In this document: positions 48,796-63,700 of the stretch, one piece after another
Numbering within the stretch: the first letter of the stretch is position 1
Layout: every line of letters starts with the position of its first letter
NCBI RefSeq assembly: GCF_964355755.1
Contig: NC_092677.1
Location: 8,888,601-8,952,600 of the forward strand
Length of the DNA: 64,000 nt
Direction: 5' to 3'
DNA from: Antedon mediterranea
Lineage: Eukaryota > Echinodermata > Crinoidea > Comatulida > Antedonidae
Translations under genes and position numbers: made by a program
Notes under the pieces: model-generated
Databases searched by the model: none
The model's input: only the letters and a program-made list of their open reading frames with translations
What the model was told of the DNA's origin: nothing

Positions 48796-51700
48796 ATGAG
48801 TCTACCGAAACGCGGCGAGCCACGAAGGTTCAACAACCGTTCAATTTGTATTTTGTCATCAATGAATTTAAATATATTTTATACTTTATATATTTTTCTA
48901 CTGCTTGGTTTATTATCTGTAACTAGTGTTCAAGGTAACTATGGTTTGTTGTTTTTGTCTTTTATTTATAATTGTTTCGTTGATTATATTATCGGTTTTA
49001 CAACAAATTTGTGTTCAACTCAATATGGCGGCGCCCATTGCTTGGACACACGACGCTTTTAGTGCCTAGTTACAAGGATACTGCATGCTGTGTGTGTGGA
49101 TCCTGTCGGTTCATTACTACCTAGGCCTAGGCCTAGGCCTAGGCCTACTTAATTCTCATTTTAGAATAATTGTTAAAATTATTTAATGGAAGAGGTAAAT
49201 TAAGTATGCTTGGGCCCAATATAGTGTATTTAGACTTAACTAGCGGTATAAAATAACCTCTAGGCCTAGCTAGTAGGCCCTACTAGCTAGGCTAGGCCTA
49301 GGCCTAGTAGTAGCCTAGGCCTAGCTAGAAATAGAAAAAAAGTATCCGTGACGATTGGGCTCAGACAGTCAGGGGCGGCAGGCAATGCTTTTTAGGTCAT
49401 ATACCTAGGCGAGTAGAAGATATATTCTAGCCTAGTAGTCCTAGCTAAGGCATAGTCCTAGACATACTATGTCGTGGTATAAAAAACAAGGTTGGCATTT
49501 AGGTCCCAGGCAGGGGTATACTTTTTTGACCTAAAAAAGTGTGTTAAAAACCATGAAGACCCTCAGATTAGGTCTCATATGTCCCTGCGGCTGTATTGTT
49601 GTAGGCCTTCCCTGCCCGGACCCTTACTAATTACTTAGTAATACTGTAGTAGGATTGGACAGCATTTAAGGGGATCAGGGGTCGGATCAAAGATCGATGA
49701 CACAGACTGCAATGAACTTTCATGTACCAGGACTGAATGATTAAATCTGGTCTATATATTGTAGGTCTGTTTTATTGGTTGTTTGATTGACAATTGCCTC
49801 ATAGATATTCATATTTCATATTTTTTCTTAACTTAAACAACTCCACATCTCCCCATTATCAAACACCTCCCCATTATCAACACCTGAAAAACCAAACCTC
49901 TCAAGATCTTGAGTCAAGTCTTGAACCAGGGCAGGGACCTTGAGATCAAATGCACAGCATTACATACACTTACCCTAAAGTATAGCCTGCTGCTAAACCA
50001 GAAACGTTAATACTAGTTAGTTGCCCCATTCTTTTGTAAAATGATTATTTGCAACACGATATTTTGTCAGGTATTCAAAGAATTTATAAAGCCATAGCTT
50101 AAACATTCACCTTTATTACATGTTTGTTATGTTTTCTTGAGCATACTTTTTTTTTCAAATGAGTTTAGGACTTCGTTTTTAAGGGACTTTTTTCAAAGTG
50201 CAAGTGTAAGAAATTAAACCTTAGTACTATAGTATGATATATTATTGTTTATGTTGCAGGACAATGTGATTGTGAAGTTGATTGTGTTGCCAGTTGCTCT
50301 GCTGGTTCATATTGGGACACAAATGCAACAGCTTGTATTGAGTGTCCACCAGGTTCATAGTAAGTATACTACAGTGTAGGCCTACTGTAGATTTCTCTTG
50401 TTGAAGGTAATCCTCTATAAGTTGAGAAATATTGATAAGAGTTTATATCATGCTTAGTTTACCTGGATAAACAAACAAATTAGCTTATGCTCTCTCTGGA
50501 AAAAGCCATGATATGAAAAGATCAAAATCCCTCTACAATAATAGACTAATCCACCAACCAACACTCACATGTGCACGCTCCCCGTCGTACCATGGCCTCA
50601 TCAAAATTTGGTAAAGTATTTACAAACTAGAAACCGTCCTAAGATTTCTCAGTCTTGGTGTATCATTCAAATTCATGGTTCCATAAAATATTTTTTCCAC
50701 TGAGCTATCCCATGTAATTTTAAGTAGCCATCAATTCCTTGTAATTTTACAATGTTTAAAATTGTTGATCTATGCCAATTAATTGTATCAACAGAATAGC
50801 TACCAATAAACACCTACAATAATTACTGTATGTAAAGGATTGACAGGGAATAATTTCGCCAGTGTAGCATAGCAAAAAGCTATACAAAACAACAATATTG
50901 CTACACATTTCTAAAATTGTTTAGCAAAAAATACAATACAAAACTATGTTTCTTGACTCAAAAATCAGTTTGATTAGCAATTTTGCTAAACAAAATTACA
51001 AAATGAAATTTTTCCCTGATTGATTGATAAAGACAGCAAATGTAGATTGTTAATTCGAACATTAATCTGTGTAATATTACACTCTCATTGACAATTAACT
51101 AAAAAGCAGAAGAATTTAATTTGATTATCTGATATAATTATATAGATTTAACTACTGTATTCCACATGACTCCACCAAGATTGAATTTGACAGAATCATG
51201 TAGGCCTATACTGTAGTTCACATATAAACCTGATTGAAGCTCCAAAAAAAAAAAAAAAATCGTAGATTCAAATCAAAGGAACGTATTTGATTCAATATTT
51301 GATACCAAAACTGTATGTAATTATAATTCAGCGATGGGAATACATGTTTGTGATTGGTCAAAATGTTTCACATGATTTACTACTAGTGACCGTAAGTAAG
51401 TACCATAAGACCTACTGCACTCAGCTCACTGTAACATCATTAAACCCCTTACTTAGTCACTTAAGTGTAGTGAGCATGTTTATTGAAAACATTGCAAATA
51501 TCATTTTGTTCGTTTCTGCTTAAATGAACATTCTTTTCATTTATAAGTAGTCTTCTAGGCAGGCCTAACAAATCAATGTTATTTGATACCATTTATCATC
51601 ACCTAGGAAACATCAGTATCACAAATTAAAAATCAAATTGCCAGTTCACAATACAGTAGTAGTAATTATATATTCTAGTTATACGCCAGGGAAGTTTATG

Positions 51701-54700
51701 CGGAGTTGATTTTTTCCGGTGTAATAATATGGTAACATGTATCAAATAAATACCTGCCAAATAAAAAATAACGCAAAGTCTACAGTATTAAGAAGTCAAG
51801 AAAATACATTAAAAATTGTATCAACATGCTTGGTAAAATTGTAGATCATGTCATTGTCAATCAATAAAGTCTACTACTGTAAAATAGAAATACGTTTGAA
51901 TACAATATTGTGTATTATGTGGCAGAGCATTTATTCAAATAATAATAAATAAACGGCCTGGGACTGCACTATAATTCTGTTTGTGCTCCCCATGAGATAT
52001 ACAGTACATTAACCATCTAAATTGAACACTTTTTTCTTATGTTTGCTAATTATCAATGATAGACTTATCTTCACAATTCATTTGATTTTGAATGTGACTG
52101 TCGGAAGCCAGAAGGTCATTTAACAGCAGAAACCAATACAAATCAATTGGACAATCATTGTATAATAATTCCAAGTCTGCACATTCTTAAAATCACCTTG
52201 CATTGCAATTATTATTTCACCGTCCTTGTGTTAATGTGTGTAGTGTTTACATGCTCATTAGTTATTTAATGAAATAATTCTATATTGTCAGCGAAATTAG
52301 ATTGTTATGGGCTGCATAATTACTCTTGTTTCATAATATTGTTCAAAGGCTTGCAAGCCAAATAAACACTATTCTCCTTTAGTTATTGATGATACCCTTG
52401 ATATTTTTTTCAGATTCATTGAAACAGTTTAAGAACAAAGTGTTAAGTTTATTATAATTTTCAAATGCTACCTTTTTGGCATTATTTTGTGTTCATGTAT
52501 TTGTATCCGTTTTGTGTTTACCCTCCTGTTATTGGCGAATTTCTTTCGCTGTTGGTTGGGTTTGGAAATAAAATAAATAAATATAAAGTAAGGTTTGTGG
52601 TACAGCATGTTTCCAAATAGAAAACAAAGTTAAAAATGTATTGTTATTCTAAAATGCAGCTTCAATACAGAATGCTGTAATGACTAATGTACTCTTAATA
52701 TATTTGCTATATGGATAAATGTTTTTCTTTCCTACTGTATTATTACCTTAATAAATTAATCTTGGAATCAAATTAGCCTTATTCTGCTCTAAATTGAACA
52801 TTTAAATTGAACTTGTCCTAAATTTGGCAATTTCAGAGTGTTCTTAAATTTACATACACTAAAGGTAGTTTTACTTTTATAAATTAGTAATAATTTGAGT
52901 TAACAAGAAAGGTTTGGTTTTTAAAATGTATCTAGATTTCATACTACTATAAAGAAGCTCTTAATAATTCATGAGATTGCCTTGGCACAAAATCTATATT
53001 TACCATTGATTTTTCTTTAGAAAAAAACATCTGTAACCGGTTTGATTGAAAATGATGCAAGTTTGTTTATATATAATGTAGCCTACTGTTAAACAGCAAT
53101 CTGCCATTAGTAAATTAAATATTTAAGTTTGTAAGAATTATCATAAATCCTATGATGAATTTTTTTGTTTTTCAATACATGTATATTCAGTAAAAATCAA
53201 TTTTCGATTGGTAATTTTTAGAAAACCCAGTCTAAACATTTTGTGTATTTTTGCTCATTTCTCCCACTCTCCTATCATCTCCAGAATTATATCATGAATC
53301 CTATGACCTTTTGGGGTTTTTTTTAATGTATATTCAGTGTATTAAAATAATTTTTAGACTGTAAATTTATAGAAAACCCTCTCTAAACATCTTGCATCTT
53401 GTGTATTTTTGCTCGTTCCTCCCACTCTCCTATCATCGTTTCAAAGCAGAATGTTACTTATTAAGATAATTAATAATAACTTGTTTTATAATGCGCCAAT
53501 AAACAAATATGGTATCGTTCTCATAGAGCTTTATATTACACCGACAACAACATTCATTTTAATAAACAAAAGCTTCTTTAAATATAATTAAGACAGGGTT
53601 TAAAATATTTCATAAGCTACACTGTACATTGTGTTATATCACTTGAAAGTCTGTTCCACAATACTGGCCCACGAATTGCGAATGACAAGCTTCAGATTCT
53701 ACGCAGACCTCAGAGAGCGCGATGACACTTGTTGTTGCAAGAGTGATTTAATATATTCTGCTACCTCTCAGTGTATGGATTTAATTCATCAATTTAATTA
53801 ATTTTCAAAGAATATGACGATTTAAAATCAAAAAATATAAATATTATTAGTATGTACCCAATTTGTATACCAATAAAGTACATTTTCTAAATATATTTTA
53901 GACTGTATATGTAAACATTTCCATATTATACTCTATTTTAATGTTTGTGCTCCTTCACGATTTTTCTGTTTTGTTAATTTTGGTTTTAAGTATCATCAGT
54001 AGGTATGAATTAAATTTATTTTAAATACAATTTAATTCTTCCCATCAGACACTGAAAAATATATAAATAATAATTTCAATTTTATAGATTAGTACATTAC
54101 TGCAATAACCATTTTTCATGGAAATGACTTGACATTTTGTCCCTTTAGGCTTTCCTCTAGGCACATGTATTTGCCAATATAATAGCTACTATATTTATAG
54201 ATTTTAAACACTATTGTTTGTCATGATAGAATTTTGCTGTATTATCTGGGTGTTTCTATACACAATCACTGGAGCATATCAATGCAGGTTTGAAGTCTAA
54301 ACATTGTTTACACTTTATTGAAGACTGTTGCTATGAGAGTGTTTGTACAGTTACCATAGAAACATATTACAACCGTTGTGTACGGTATAAAACCTAATAC
54401 ATTCTATTGTTAAGTACTTTACGACTACTGCACGATTGAAAATACAATAATTATGAGGAAGATATTGGAAACAATTTTTTTCGAATTATTTTATTGATTT
54501 TACATGATTTATAGTTCATTTGTTAGTGTCCTTGTATCGGTTTTTGGAAACTTGATAATACTACTGTGTAGTAATGTGATAGATGCTTTTGAATGTGTAG
54601 GTATGAAATCGTTATTCACCTTGAATCGAGACAATAGATATATGATGAGTGCTCTTCTTATAGCTTCTAATTACTTCTTTCCACTTAATTAGTCTCTATT

Positions 54701-57700
54701 GATGAGAAACAGTTGAGCATTATACCTCCATAAGTCAAGTCACATAAATGAATGTAGTTTCTTCTTGGCATACAGATATACTGTAGGGGTTGTAAACAAA
54801 ATAGAAATGTTTATAATGCCAAACAAAATAGAAAATGTTTATAATTTCTAATCTCCTCTCTCATCAAATGCATGACTTATTTAACTGTTAGTATTATAGT
54901 CATAGTCATAGTCATATATACTTTATTGTCCATTTAAAAAACAGAAATGTGATTTGAAAACTGGCAAAATACAAAAATATAAAATACAATTTACAAAAAC
55001 ACACACAAAAAGTTAAGAGGCTAAAAATTGTTAAAATTAGATAAAAATTATCGGTTACATTTTACCTTTGTACTCTGGAGTTATATAAGTGTATAGCATT
55101 AGGTACAAACGAGCACCTAAACCGTTTTGTTTTGGTATTAAGTGCACGTAGTCTTATGCCAGAATTCATGAGAGCAAATTGTTTGTTAGCTATTTTATTT
55201 TTAAATAATAATGTGAACATCTTTTAAACATCTCATTTAAACAGTAGGAGCGCTACACTGTTAACATTACATCGGTACTGAATCTTTTATTGTTAATGTT
55301 GTTTGTACAGTGATCTGTGTATTGGGTATTCATCTTATTGATCATGGTTTATCCTTCTAAGGCTGTTGCTAACCATAGAGAGTTCTTCATTATAATATCT
55401 CTATGTGCAAACCTAAACTTCAAATCCTTTATACTGTATACTATAAATACATCGATTGAAAGATATTAGAATATTACAACATTTGTAGAAAGTGTTGCTG
55501 TGGAGAGTGTGGAATTAAATCATTTAACATTACCATGAAAAAGAAACCCATTATTTATTATTACAAATATTTTATTGTTGGAAATAAAATGTTGAAGTTT
55601 GAAAGTTGAACTTTCCCTTTATATATAAATTTCCCATTCATATTATGGGACACCTGATGACCTAGACTTGCCCCAAGTCTGTATTATCTTTTTTTTTTTT
55701 ATTTATTTGTTTTTATTTCGACCGCGATTTTTGTCTGAAAATAATCAAGTAGTATACGTATGAAACGCCATATGTGCCAAAATATTTATCTTTTTACTAA
55801 TATTAAGACAAAACTCCGTCTGGAACCCAGACTACTGATGACCCAGCAAATGAGTATCTCTGAATAGATGTCCCCTGATTAGGGATTGACCTCTTAGTGC
55901 GCATCATCTTAGTTGTTGAGTCTTTGAAATTCTGAAATATGAATATTAAAACAGTGTACGAGTGAGTAGCCAATCGCATGCAGCTGAAACTAGTCAACCG
56001 GATAATCGTATGCACCAAGAATTCTTGGTGTCAAACCACGTGACTTGTGTGTGTTTCCCCAGACGGAGTATCCAAAATCAAGTAGTATACGTATGAAACG
56101 CCATATGTGCCAAAATATTTATCTCTTTACTAATATTAAGACAAAACTCCGTCTGGAACCCAGACTACTGATGACCCAGCAAATGAGTATCTCTGAATAG
56201 ATGTCCCCTGATTAGGGATTGACCTCTTAGTGTCCCCTGAATAAGGATGTCCCAGAAAAGAAGTTTTACTGTATTTAAAAATTGAGTAGAAAAGTATTTC
56301 TAATTGGTGCCTAGGTAGTGAATAAACTTGACATAGAACATAGCCTTGAAAAACACACAAACATGATAGTTTTTTCTACACTTAATTTTTATCATTCTAA
56401 ACATTTAATAAATTTATTACGTGTATATTTTATTAAAATTAATCAAAAGCAGTAAATTGACCATGATTGATACATAATTAAGTTTTGCCAAAACCACAAC
56501 TAAGCTAGCCGGTTAAGTCTAACAATGCAGATTCAATTTGTTGTCTAGCAAATCCAAACTGAATAGGAATCTTTCAAAGTATTTGATGTTACTATGCAAA
56601 CAGGTTTTGACAAAAGCGTGCTGAGTTTATCAGTCAATAAGAGTGCATTGTTATTGATCAGACATGTTTCCGTGTTGCTTTTATTAATTATTACCTCTGC
56701 CAAGGAGGTTATAGTCGATCGTGTGTGTTTGTCTATTTGTTAGCAGGATTACTCAAAAAGTTATTGCCAGATCTTTACCAAATTGAAATCACAGATAGAT
56801 ATGTGGTCAACGACCACTCCATCCAATCCTGTCCAGGATCCGAATTCTTAATGTTTTCTTTGGACCTTAATAATAAAATGTCTCATTTAACTGAGAACAT
56901 TTTCAATCAATAAATATTATGTACTTTAAAGTTGCACTTAACTGTACTGTGATGTATTAAATTAGTGTAATTCATGAGTGCTATTGTTTTATTAGAGAAA
57001 AAATAACTGGTTTTACAGTATATGCTACTGTATATATTTTTTATTAATTACCTACATTTTAGAGGAAAAATTAATTTAGTGGAGTAAATACAGTCAACTC
57101 TCTCAATATGTGACATACTATAGGCTTATTTTATTATACATGTCAGATTTTCCTGAAATGTTTGTATTTCAAATGTGTTTTTAATAGTATAATTGGGAAC
57201 CTTTAGACTTCAGAAGTGTCTACAGTAGTATTGGGAGTCGACTCTAACACCTGGTTACTGTAAATATAGTGTTTTTAGTATATTACAATTGCATTTTTAT
57301 AGCAGCAGACAGAGTACAAAAGTTAAATAACCAGTTAAATTGCATTCTCAATCTATGTGTGTTTATGTTGATTTTTTTTTTAATTGATTATCTAATTCTA
57401 ATTTGGATAGCAATGTGCTATATAGAAAAACATCATTTTTTAGATTCTAAACTACCAATATAGAACTTCATTCAGTATCTCTTTGTTTTAGCTGTGGTGG
57501 AGGAAGTGGAGCACGAGTTCCATGCCCTACAGGTACTTACAACGCACTGTCTTCCCAAGATGAAGAAGCTGATTGTAAGGTAATATTAAATGCTAAAACT
57601 AAAAACTATCATGCATATCCCACCTACAATGAAATGTAAGATGATGTTCTTTGATATTTCAATAGAGAGCTTTCAATTACCTTTGACCTACACATTTTGT

Positions 57701-60700
57701 ATTATTATCGGTCATTTGGACCAAGAGTCTACTCCAACGATGTGGAGAAATAACCGTGTGATAACATGAACACAAATGTTTTCAAATCTGCAAAATGAAT
57801 TAACATGACAAAGCTAGGTCTTGGGTGTGTCATAAATCGTTTGTTTCCTAAAATTTAATCAGTGTGTACGTTTTACAATAAAAAAATGTAAATAACGCTG
57901 CAACAATTTATTCATTAACTCTATCTATTTTAAATTTTTTTAAAAGCTAACTACTAAACTGTCTTTTTACTTACAGGATTGTTTAGCGGGTTTTTATAGC
58001 TATGGGGGAGCAGAACTTTGCGAGTTATGCCCAGCCGGTCATGCATGTCTTCTTAATGGCACAGCAGCCCCAGTTCCATGTGGGTTGGGCCAGTATGCCC
58101 TCAATGGCAGCAGTCAATGTACCACTTGTCCAAGTGGTTTCAAATGTCCATCAACTTATGAGGCACCTGTGTATTGTGAGGAAGGATATTATACTAGTCT
58201 GACTGGACAACGTGAATGCTCGATCTGTGAAGGAGGGCGTGAGTGCATACATCGGAATGCTTCTAATGAATGCTCAGCTGGATTTTATAGTCCAGAAGGG
58301 CAAGCTGTGTGCTCTCCCTGCCAAACAGGATATTACAGGTAAATTTTAAAAAGGGAATTATGAAGGTACTAAGAGAGGTTCTTCTAAATTAGGTTATATT
58401 TGCATAGCTGTAGAATGTGAAGAACATGTCCCAAACCCCAAAATTAGCATAGGCCTAAAGCAGAAACTTAATATGCCATGCACCTTGCCAGGGTTTGGTT
58501 TCAAAACTACTAACACCTTTACCTGATTTACCTTGATGTTTAGACTTATAGTTTGTGTGTCCCTCAGTAAAGTTCTATCAAGCTATTACTATATGGGACA
58601 AACTTGCATAAAGAATGACATACTTTATATGCTTTCCAGCCAAAGCCTAAATTAATGAATTACATTCGATGACTGTTGATTGGAATACATTTTCTTACAG
58701 TTCTGCAGGTGCCACACAATGTAAAATTTGCCCAGAAGGCCAAAAATGCCCAGATCCATCACAGAGCCCTGTGGATTGTGAGCAAGGATTCATAGCACTG
58801 GAAGGGTCAAACAACTGTACACGATGCGAGTACAATGAAGTAAATGACGGGAACAACGTGTATTGTCTTCCGTGCCCAGCAGGCATGGTATGCACTGATC
58901 CAACACAGGATCCAACAGATTGTAGTGATGGAGAATATGCTGCTCTTGGTGATGGTGTATGCTCTCCATGTCCTTCTGGTAAACGATGTCCAACTGCTAC
59001 AACTATGTACGATTGCCCATCTGGTAAATATTTTTTAAATATTTTATTTCAATCCATGTCTTGTTATTCAATTTTAACTTTTCTTTTAAAATATTCCTCC
59101 TCTAAAAACTGATGAGCTTATTACTCATAAAGCGTTTTTACGTCTGCTTCAGTCCAGCTCTGGCAAATAAAATCGCATCTCAATGTTTTTTTTTTATGAC
59201 ACTCCACACTAGTATGCATAAATATAATTTTACTTGATATGCACATAGCCACGTCATGAAAAAATGAAAAGTTGCCAATATTGCATGCACAATCTGACAC
59301 AAACCTGAACTGGTGCTAGACTCAGGAAGGTGTGAAATACCCTTAATATAAATTTATGGCATTTGGAAAAAATGTGTTGTTAATAATTTATCATCTACAG
59401 TAATACAATCTCCTTTCTTTTAGGAACATATTCAACTGGTAGTTTAACATCTTGTTTACAGTGTCCAGCAGGATCAAGCTGTACCAACACAAGTAGCACA
59501 CAGTGTTCTCCAGGACAGTACAGTCCTGCAGGAGGTGAGAAAACTTTATTGATATTTTAAGACCACTTTGTATTTTATTTTTGTGAGTTGAAAAAATATG
59601 TAAATCTAAAGAGAATTCTTCATATTCACTTATTCATATTGCATAGCTAGCTACATACGGATGAATATAGGCATGCACTACCATGTTGAAAAATCAACTA
59701 AATTCATATCATTCAATACAAAAATACCAAATTGGTTTCTACATTTGACCATTTGACATTTATGTTACCAAGGCAACTTTCCTCATAATCAACTAATTTT
59801 TCTTTACAGATCAGAACTGCTATGACTGTGCAGCAGGGTACTATTGCGGAGCGCTGGCCTCCAACCAACTTCATTGCCAATCTGGGTTCTACTCCAATTC
59901 TTCAGCTGTGACCTGCACTGAATGTCCAGCTGGCTATCAGTGTACAACCTCTACCATTCAAGAATGTACATCAGGATACTACTCACTGGCACAGGCTACT
60001 GCATGTCAACCCTGTCCTGCAGGTATATTTCATATTTGCATGCTCACTTAAATGGATAACTATAATTCTTAATTCTTACGTTCTTGGAATTTGTGACATT
60101 GATTTGGGTGTGAAGTGTATCTAAGGAAGCAGGCACGTTGCCCCCAAATATTGTGCTCTACATTATTCAATCATTCATGTTTAAGTGTTCATGATCGAAA
60201 GATTGGAAATGAGTGTTTTGACCTCCTAAACTTGTATCTTCTGTTCCTCCCTTGTATATTATCTTTTTGGAACTAACTAATATACATGTGTGCTTAATAA
60301 TGAAAAATTGTTATGTGCAATTCATAAAACAGGATATATATATATTTTTTTATTTATTCCGGTATGGATACTCAAAATGCCAACAAACAGCCATGAATGA
60401 TTTTGTCTTCATGTCCAAGTATATTTTTCTGGTTCTTCTGGATGCTTTGAGTTAATTACAAATTGCATTTTTTTTTTTTTTATGAGTTACATTTTCTGTA
60501 CATAGATTTGCATTTCTTTATATTTACAATCTTGATGTTTAAAGCGAGCGCGTCAAATAAAATGTAGGCCTATCAAGTACAACAATGCGTAGAAGTTGAC
60601 ATTCTTACTGTATTAGTTTACAAAAAAAACAAACAATATATGATTCTATTTTTATTTATTTTTTTAATTATAGGGCATCAATGTAATGTGACTAATGCCT

Positions 60701-63700
60701 CCCCAGTTGCTTGTAACCTTGGATGGTACAATGATGATCCCATGAATAAGATGTGTCGTCAGTGCCCTGAGGGTTCTTACTGTTTAGATGCCACACAAGC
60801 ACCTCAAATATGTAACACCGGTAAGTAGATATACACATGCAGGTAAAATGTTTGTAAGCTTATTTTAATGAGATATTAATTCATTCTATAACTGCATTGG
60901 CCAAAAACGTGGTCGAATAGTCTTGGAAAAAAATGATTTAAGGAGAGCGGAATGTTAGAAGCAGTCAACATTGCCAGTAGTATCCTTATAAATTCCTCCT
61001 GATCCCTAGACTCAAATTAAGCCTTTTTTATAATTTTCCATGATATTTTACTTATTTTCCTTTGTTTTTTAGGACAATATAGCAGTGAAGCGGCAACTGC
61101 ATGTACTACTTGTCCTCCAGGCTATGCTTGCCCCAACACTCTTATATCAAGTAAGGTTGAGTGTGCTGATGGGTATTATTCAACAGGAGGAGCAACTGCA
61201 TGTGTTCGATGCTCGGCAGGTTTCTACTGTCCAAGTAAAACGTAAATAAATGATTATGTTTAATTTTGTTTCATTCCATCAACAGAATAAACGCCAATAA
61301 TAAGATTAATCTATTTTGTGCCTAGCTTACCTGGCTAAACAAACAAATGCCATATCGAAGAGTGAAATATACTATACCTGTAACATACAGTGTAAGAGCT
61401 CTTATTCAATTAGTGGCAGAATATAAGTTCCCTAACTTGAAACAGTGCTTTTTATATTCCTACAAATGCAACTACACATTTATGATCATAATTTGGAATT
61501 ATTTCAATCTATGCGTAATGCTATTTCTTGTAAATATAGCTATACCTGTTTTAGTACTTCATTTGAATAATCACAAAGAAGATGTTACATCTCCAATGGT
61601 TGTTGGTTTCTCGTATCAAGGCTAAACATTGACAACAGAGATATACTTTCCTTAAATAGTCCTTCAAGGGATTCCATTAGAATGCAATAAAAGATATCAA
61701 AAGGCAAACTCTATGTGAAACCCTATTCCAATGTTTATTATGACACAAGAGATGCAAGGGTGCAGTTCCTGCATTCAATAGTTAACAGACCTCCCAATTT
61801 AAATGCATGTACAGTTATGACATTCATACAAACTATACTTGCTTTCAGAGATGATATTGTTACTGCATGCGACGATGGAACATATTCTGGTGCAAATGCC
61901 ACTGAATGTACACAATGTCCTGCTGGATCTGCGTGCCCAAACAAGGACGGCAGCGACATACGTGAATGCCAGCCTGGTGAATACAGTATGTCACGCATGA
62001 CATCATGTGTGGTATGCCCTGCTGGCTTTGCCTGTCCATTTACCAATAGTGATTATAAGCAATTATGTGAAACTGGTTTTTACTCAATTGGGCAGCAGAC
62101 TTCATGTACAGGATGCCCTGCTGGATAGTAAGTATAAAATTGATGTCACCTTTTAAAGAAGCATGTTTTAAAGAAGCATGTCTTTGTACATGCAACATAT
62201 AGAGAAGCATGTAATTTCTTATTAAGCAGCCTCATGCTGTCTGTGATTTATTTTGTCTATGAAATCTACTTTTTGCAAAACTTAGGTTTGACAAAGATTG
62301 TTCAAATTTCATCAACTAAATAATTCTTCTTCTAAAGTTTGTGTCCAGTGAACAACCAAGAACTGCTAATTGAATGCCAAGCTGGCCACTATTCATTGGG
62401 CAACCAATCGTATTGCTTTGCTTGCCCAGCTGGAAGTGCATGTCCAGATAAAGATGTTGAACCAAGGTAAGATGGTTTTTTTTAATGACCCCATGTTTTC
62501 TTTTATTATAAAAATAGATTAACAAACAAGGTGACAATGAAATCCGATGATTAGAAGATGTACTGTTGTTATTCATTATTAATATTTTGTAATAAACCAA
62601 ACATTTTGCATTCAACCATCATTTTATACAAAGGACACAGAAGCATGGTGGTGCATAGCTGAGCAAAAACTTTTAAAATAAATGGTATTATTAACATCAA
62701 TTTTCTGTTTGCCTAGTATAACTTGTGAACCAGGAACATATTCACTTGGTACTGCAACATCTTGTACCGATTGTCCACCTGCGTATTACTGTCCGGCGAC
62801 TAATAGTGGACCACAACGATGCAATTCTAAGTATTACTCAGAGCAACGTGCTGTTAACTGTACTATCTGCCCTGCTGGATTTCAGTGCTCTAATCAAGAA
62901 GGTAGGCTTAGTTGATCTCTTTTTTAAGTCTCAAAGGTTATTCTGAATTTAGTAGCATTTGTTTATACTCTATTTCCTTACGTCTTACATTACTGCTACA
63001 TTCTATGGAAAGGGGGAGATGGTCAATAAGTTTTTAACTCCGTCTCCGTCTCGTTTTTCTGCAATGTTCATTAAATTGTCTTGAAAAAAGAAATTATGTT
63101 ATGTTATATTAATTCTTGTTCAAAATAAACATTATACATTACATTGTTAGATTCACAATTTGAAGTATGTAACAGAATAAACACACATAAGCAACATGTA
63201 CAATTATCCATTTCGAGACCTGGATTTTGTTTATATGCCTTATATCTAATCTTGCCTATATTAAGACATTTCTGGGAGTATAGAATATCTGTTGACTTAT
63301 CCACTAATATTTTCTGAACTTTTTCATTTGTTCTAGTTCCTGAGGAGTGTCCGATAGGCACATATTCATATGAGGGCGCTGTCAATTGTGAAGCCTGCAA
63401 TCCTGGCTACATTTGTGATGAAGCCTCCACATCTCCCTCCCCTGATGATGGAGTTTGTGATCCTGGTGGTTGGTGTGATGGAACAAATTTTTATTCTTGT
63501 CCATCTGGAACATACAACCCTAACAATGGATCTAAAAACCAGATTGAGGCTTGTCTTCCATGTCCACCAGGTATGAGAGTGCACAAACTACTACTATCAG
63601 TTAGTTACTACACCAAAAATTCTCCAAGCTAGCCTGCCTCCACCCACAGACAAATCTTGACACTTTATACTGTTCAATGAAAATCTCCTAGGACTAATTC

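Larger units (their letters stand above)
50360..57491. other. 7.1-kb intron 2 of the cysteine-rich gene
   Basis: I found no additional in-phase cysteine-rich exon. The intron holds a 175-bp MITE (50844-51018), a LINE-like A-rich end near 52555-52600, a LINE tail (54896-55230) and a pair of direct repeats (55745-55899, 56078-56232). All short frames look like chance. Confidence 0.6.

Noticed and set aside
55803-56360. Two minus-strand frames sharing a C-terminal 33-residue block.
   Set aside because: They are explained by the 155-bp direct repeat in an intron.
61146-61160. Alternative donor (AAGTAAGG) inside exon 9 of the cysteine-rich gene.
   Set aside because: Reading through keeps the repeat pattern (VECADGYYSTGGATAC) and joins in phase to the next exon from the donor at 61242. 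Use as an alternative splice site cannot be ruled out.
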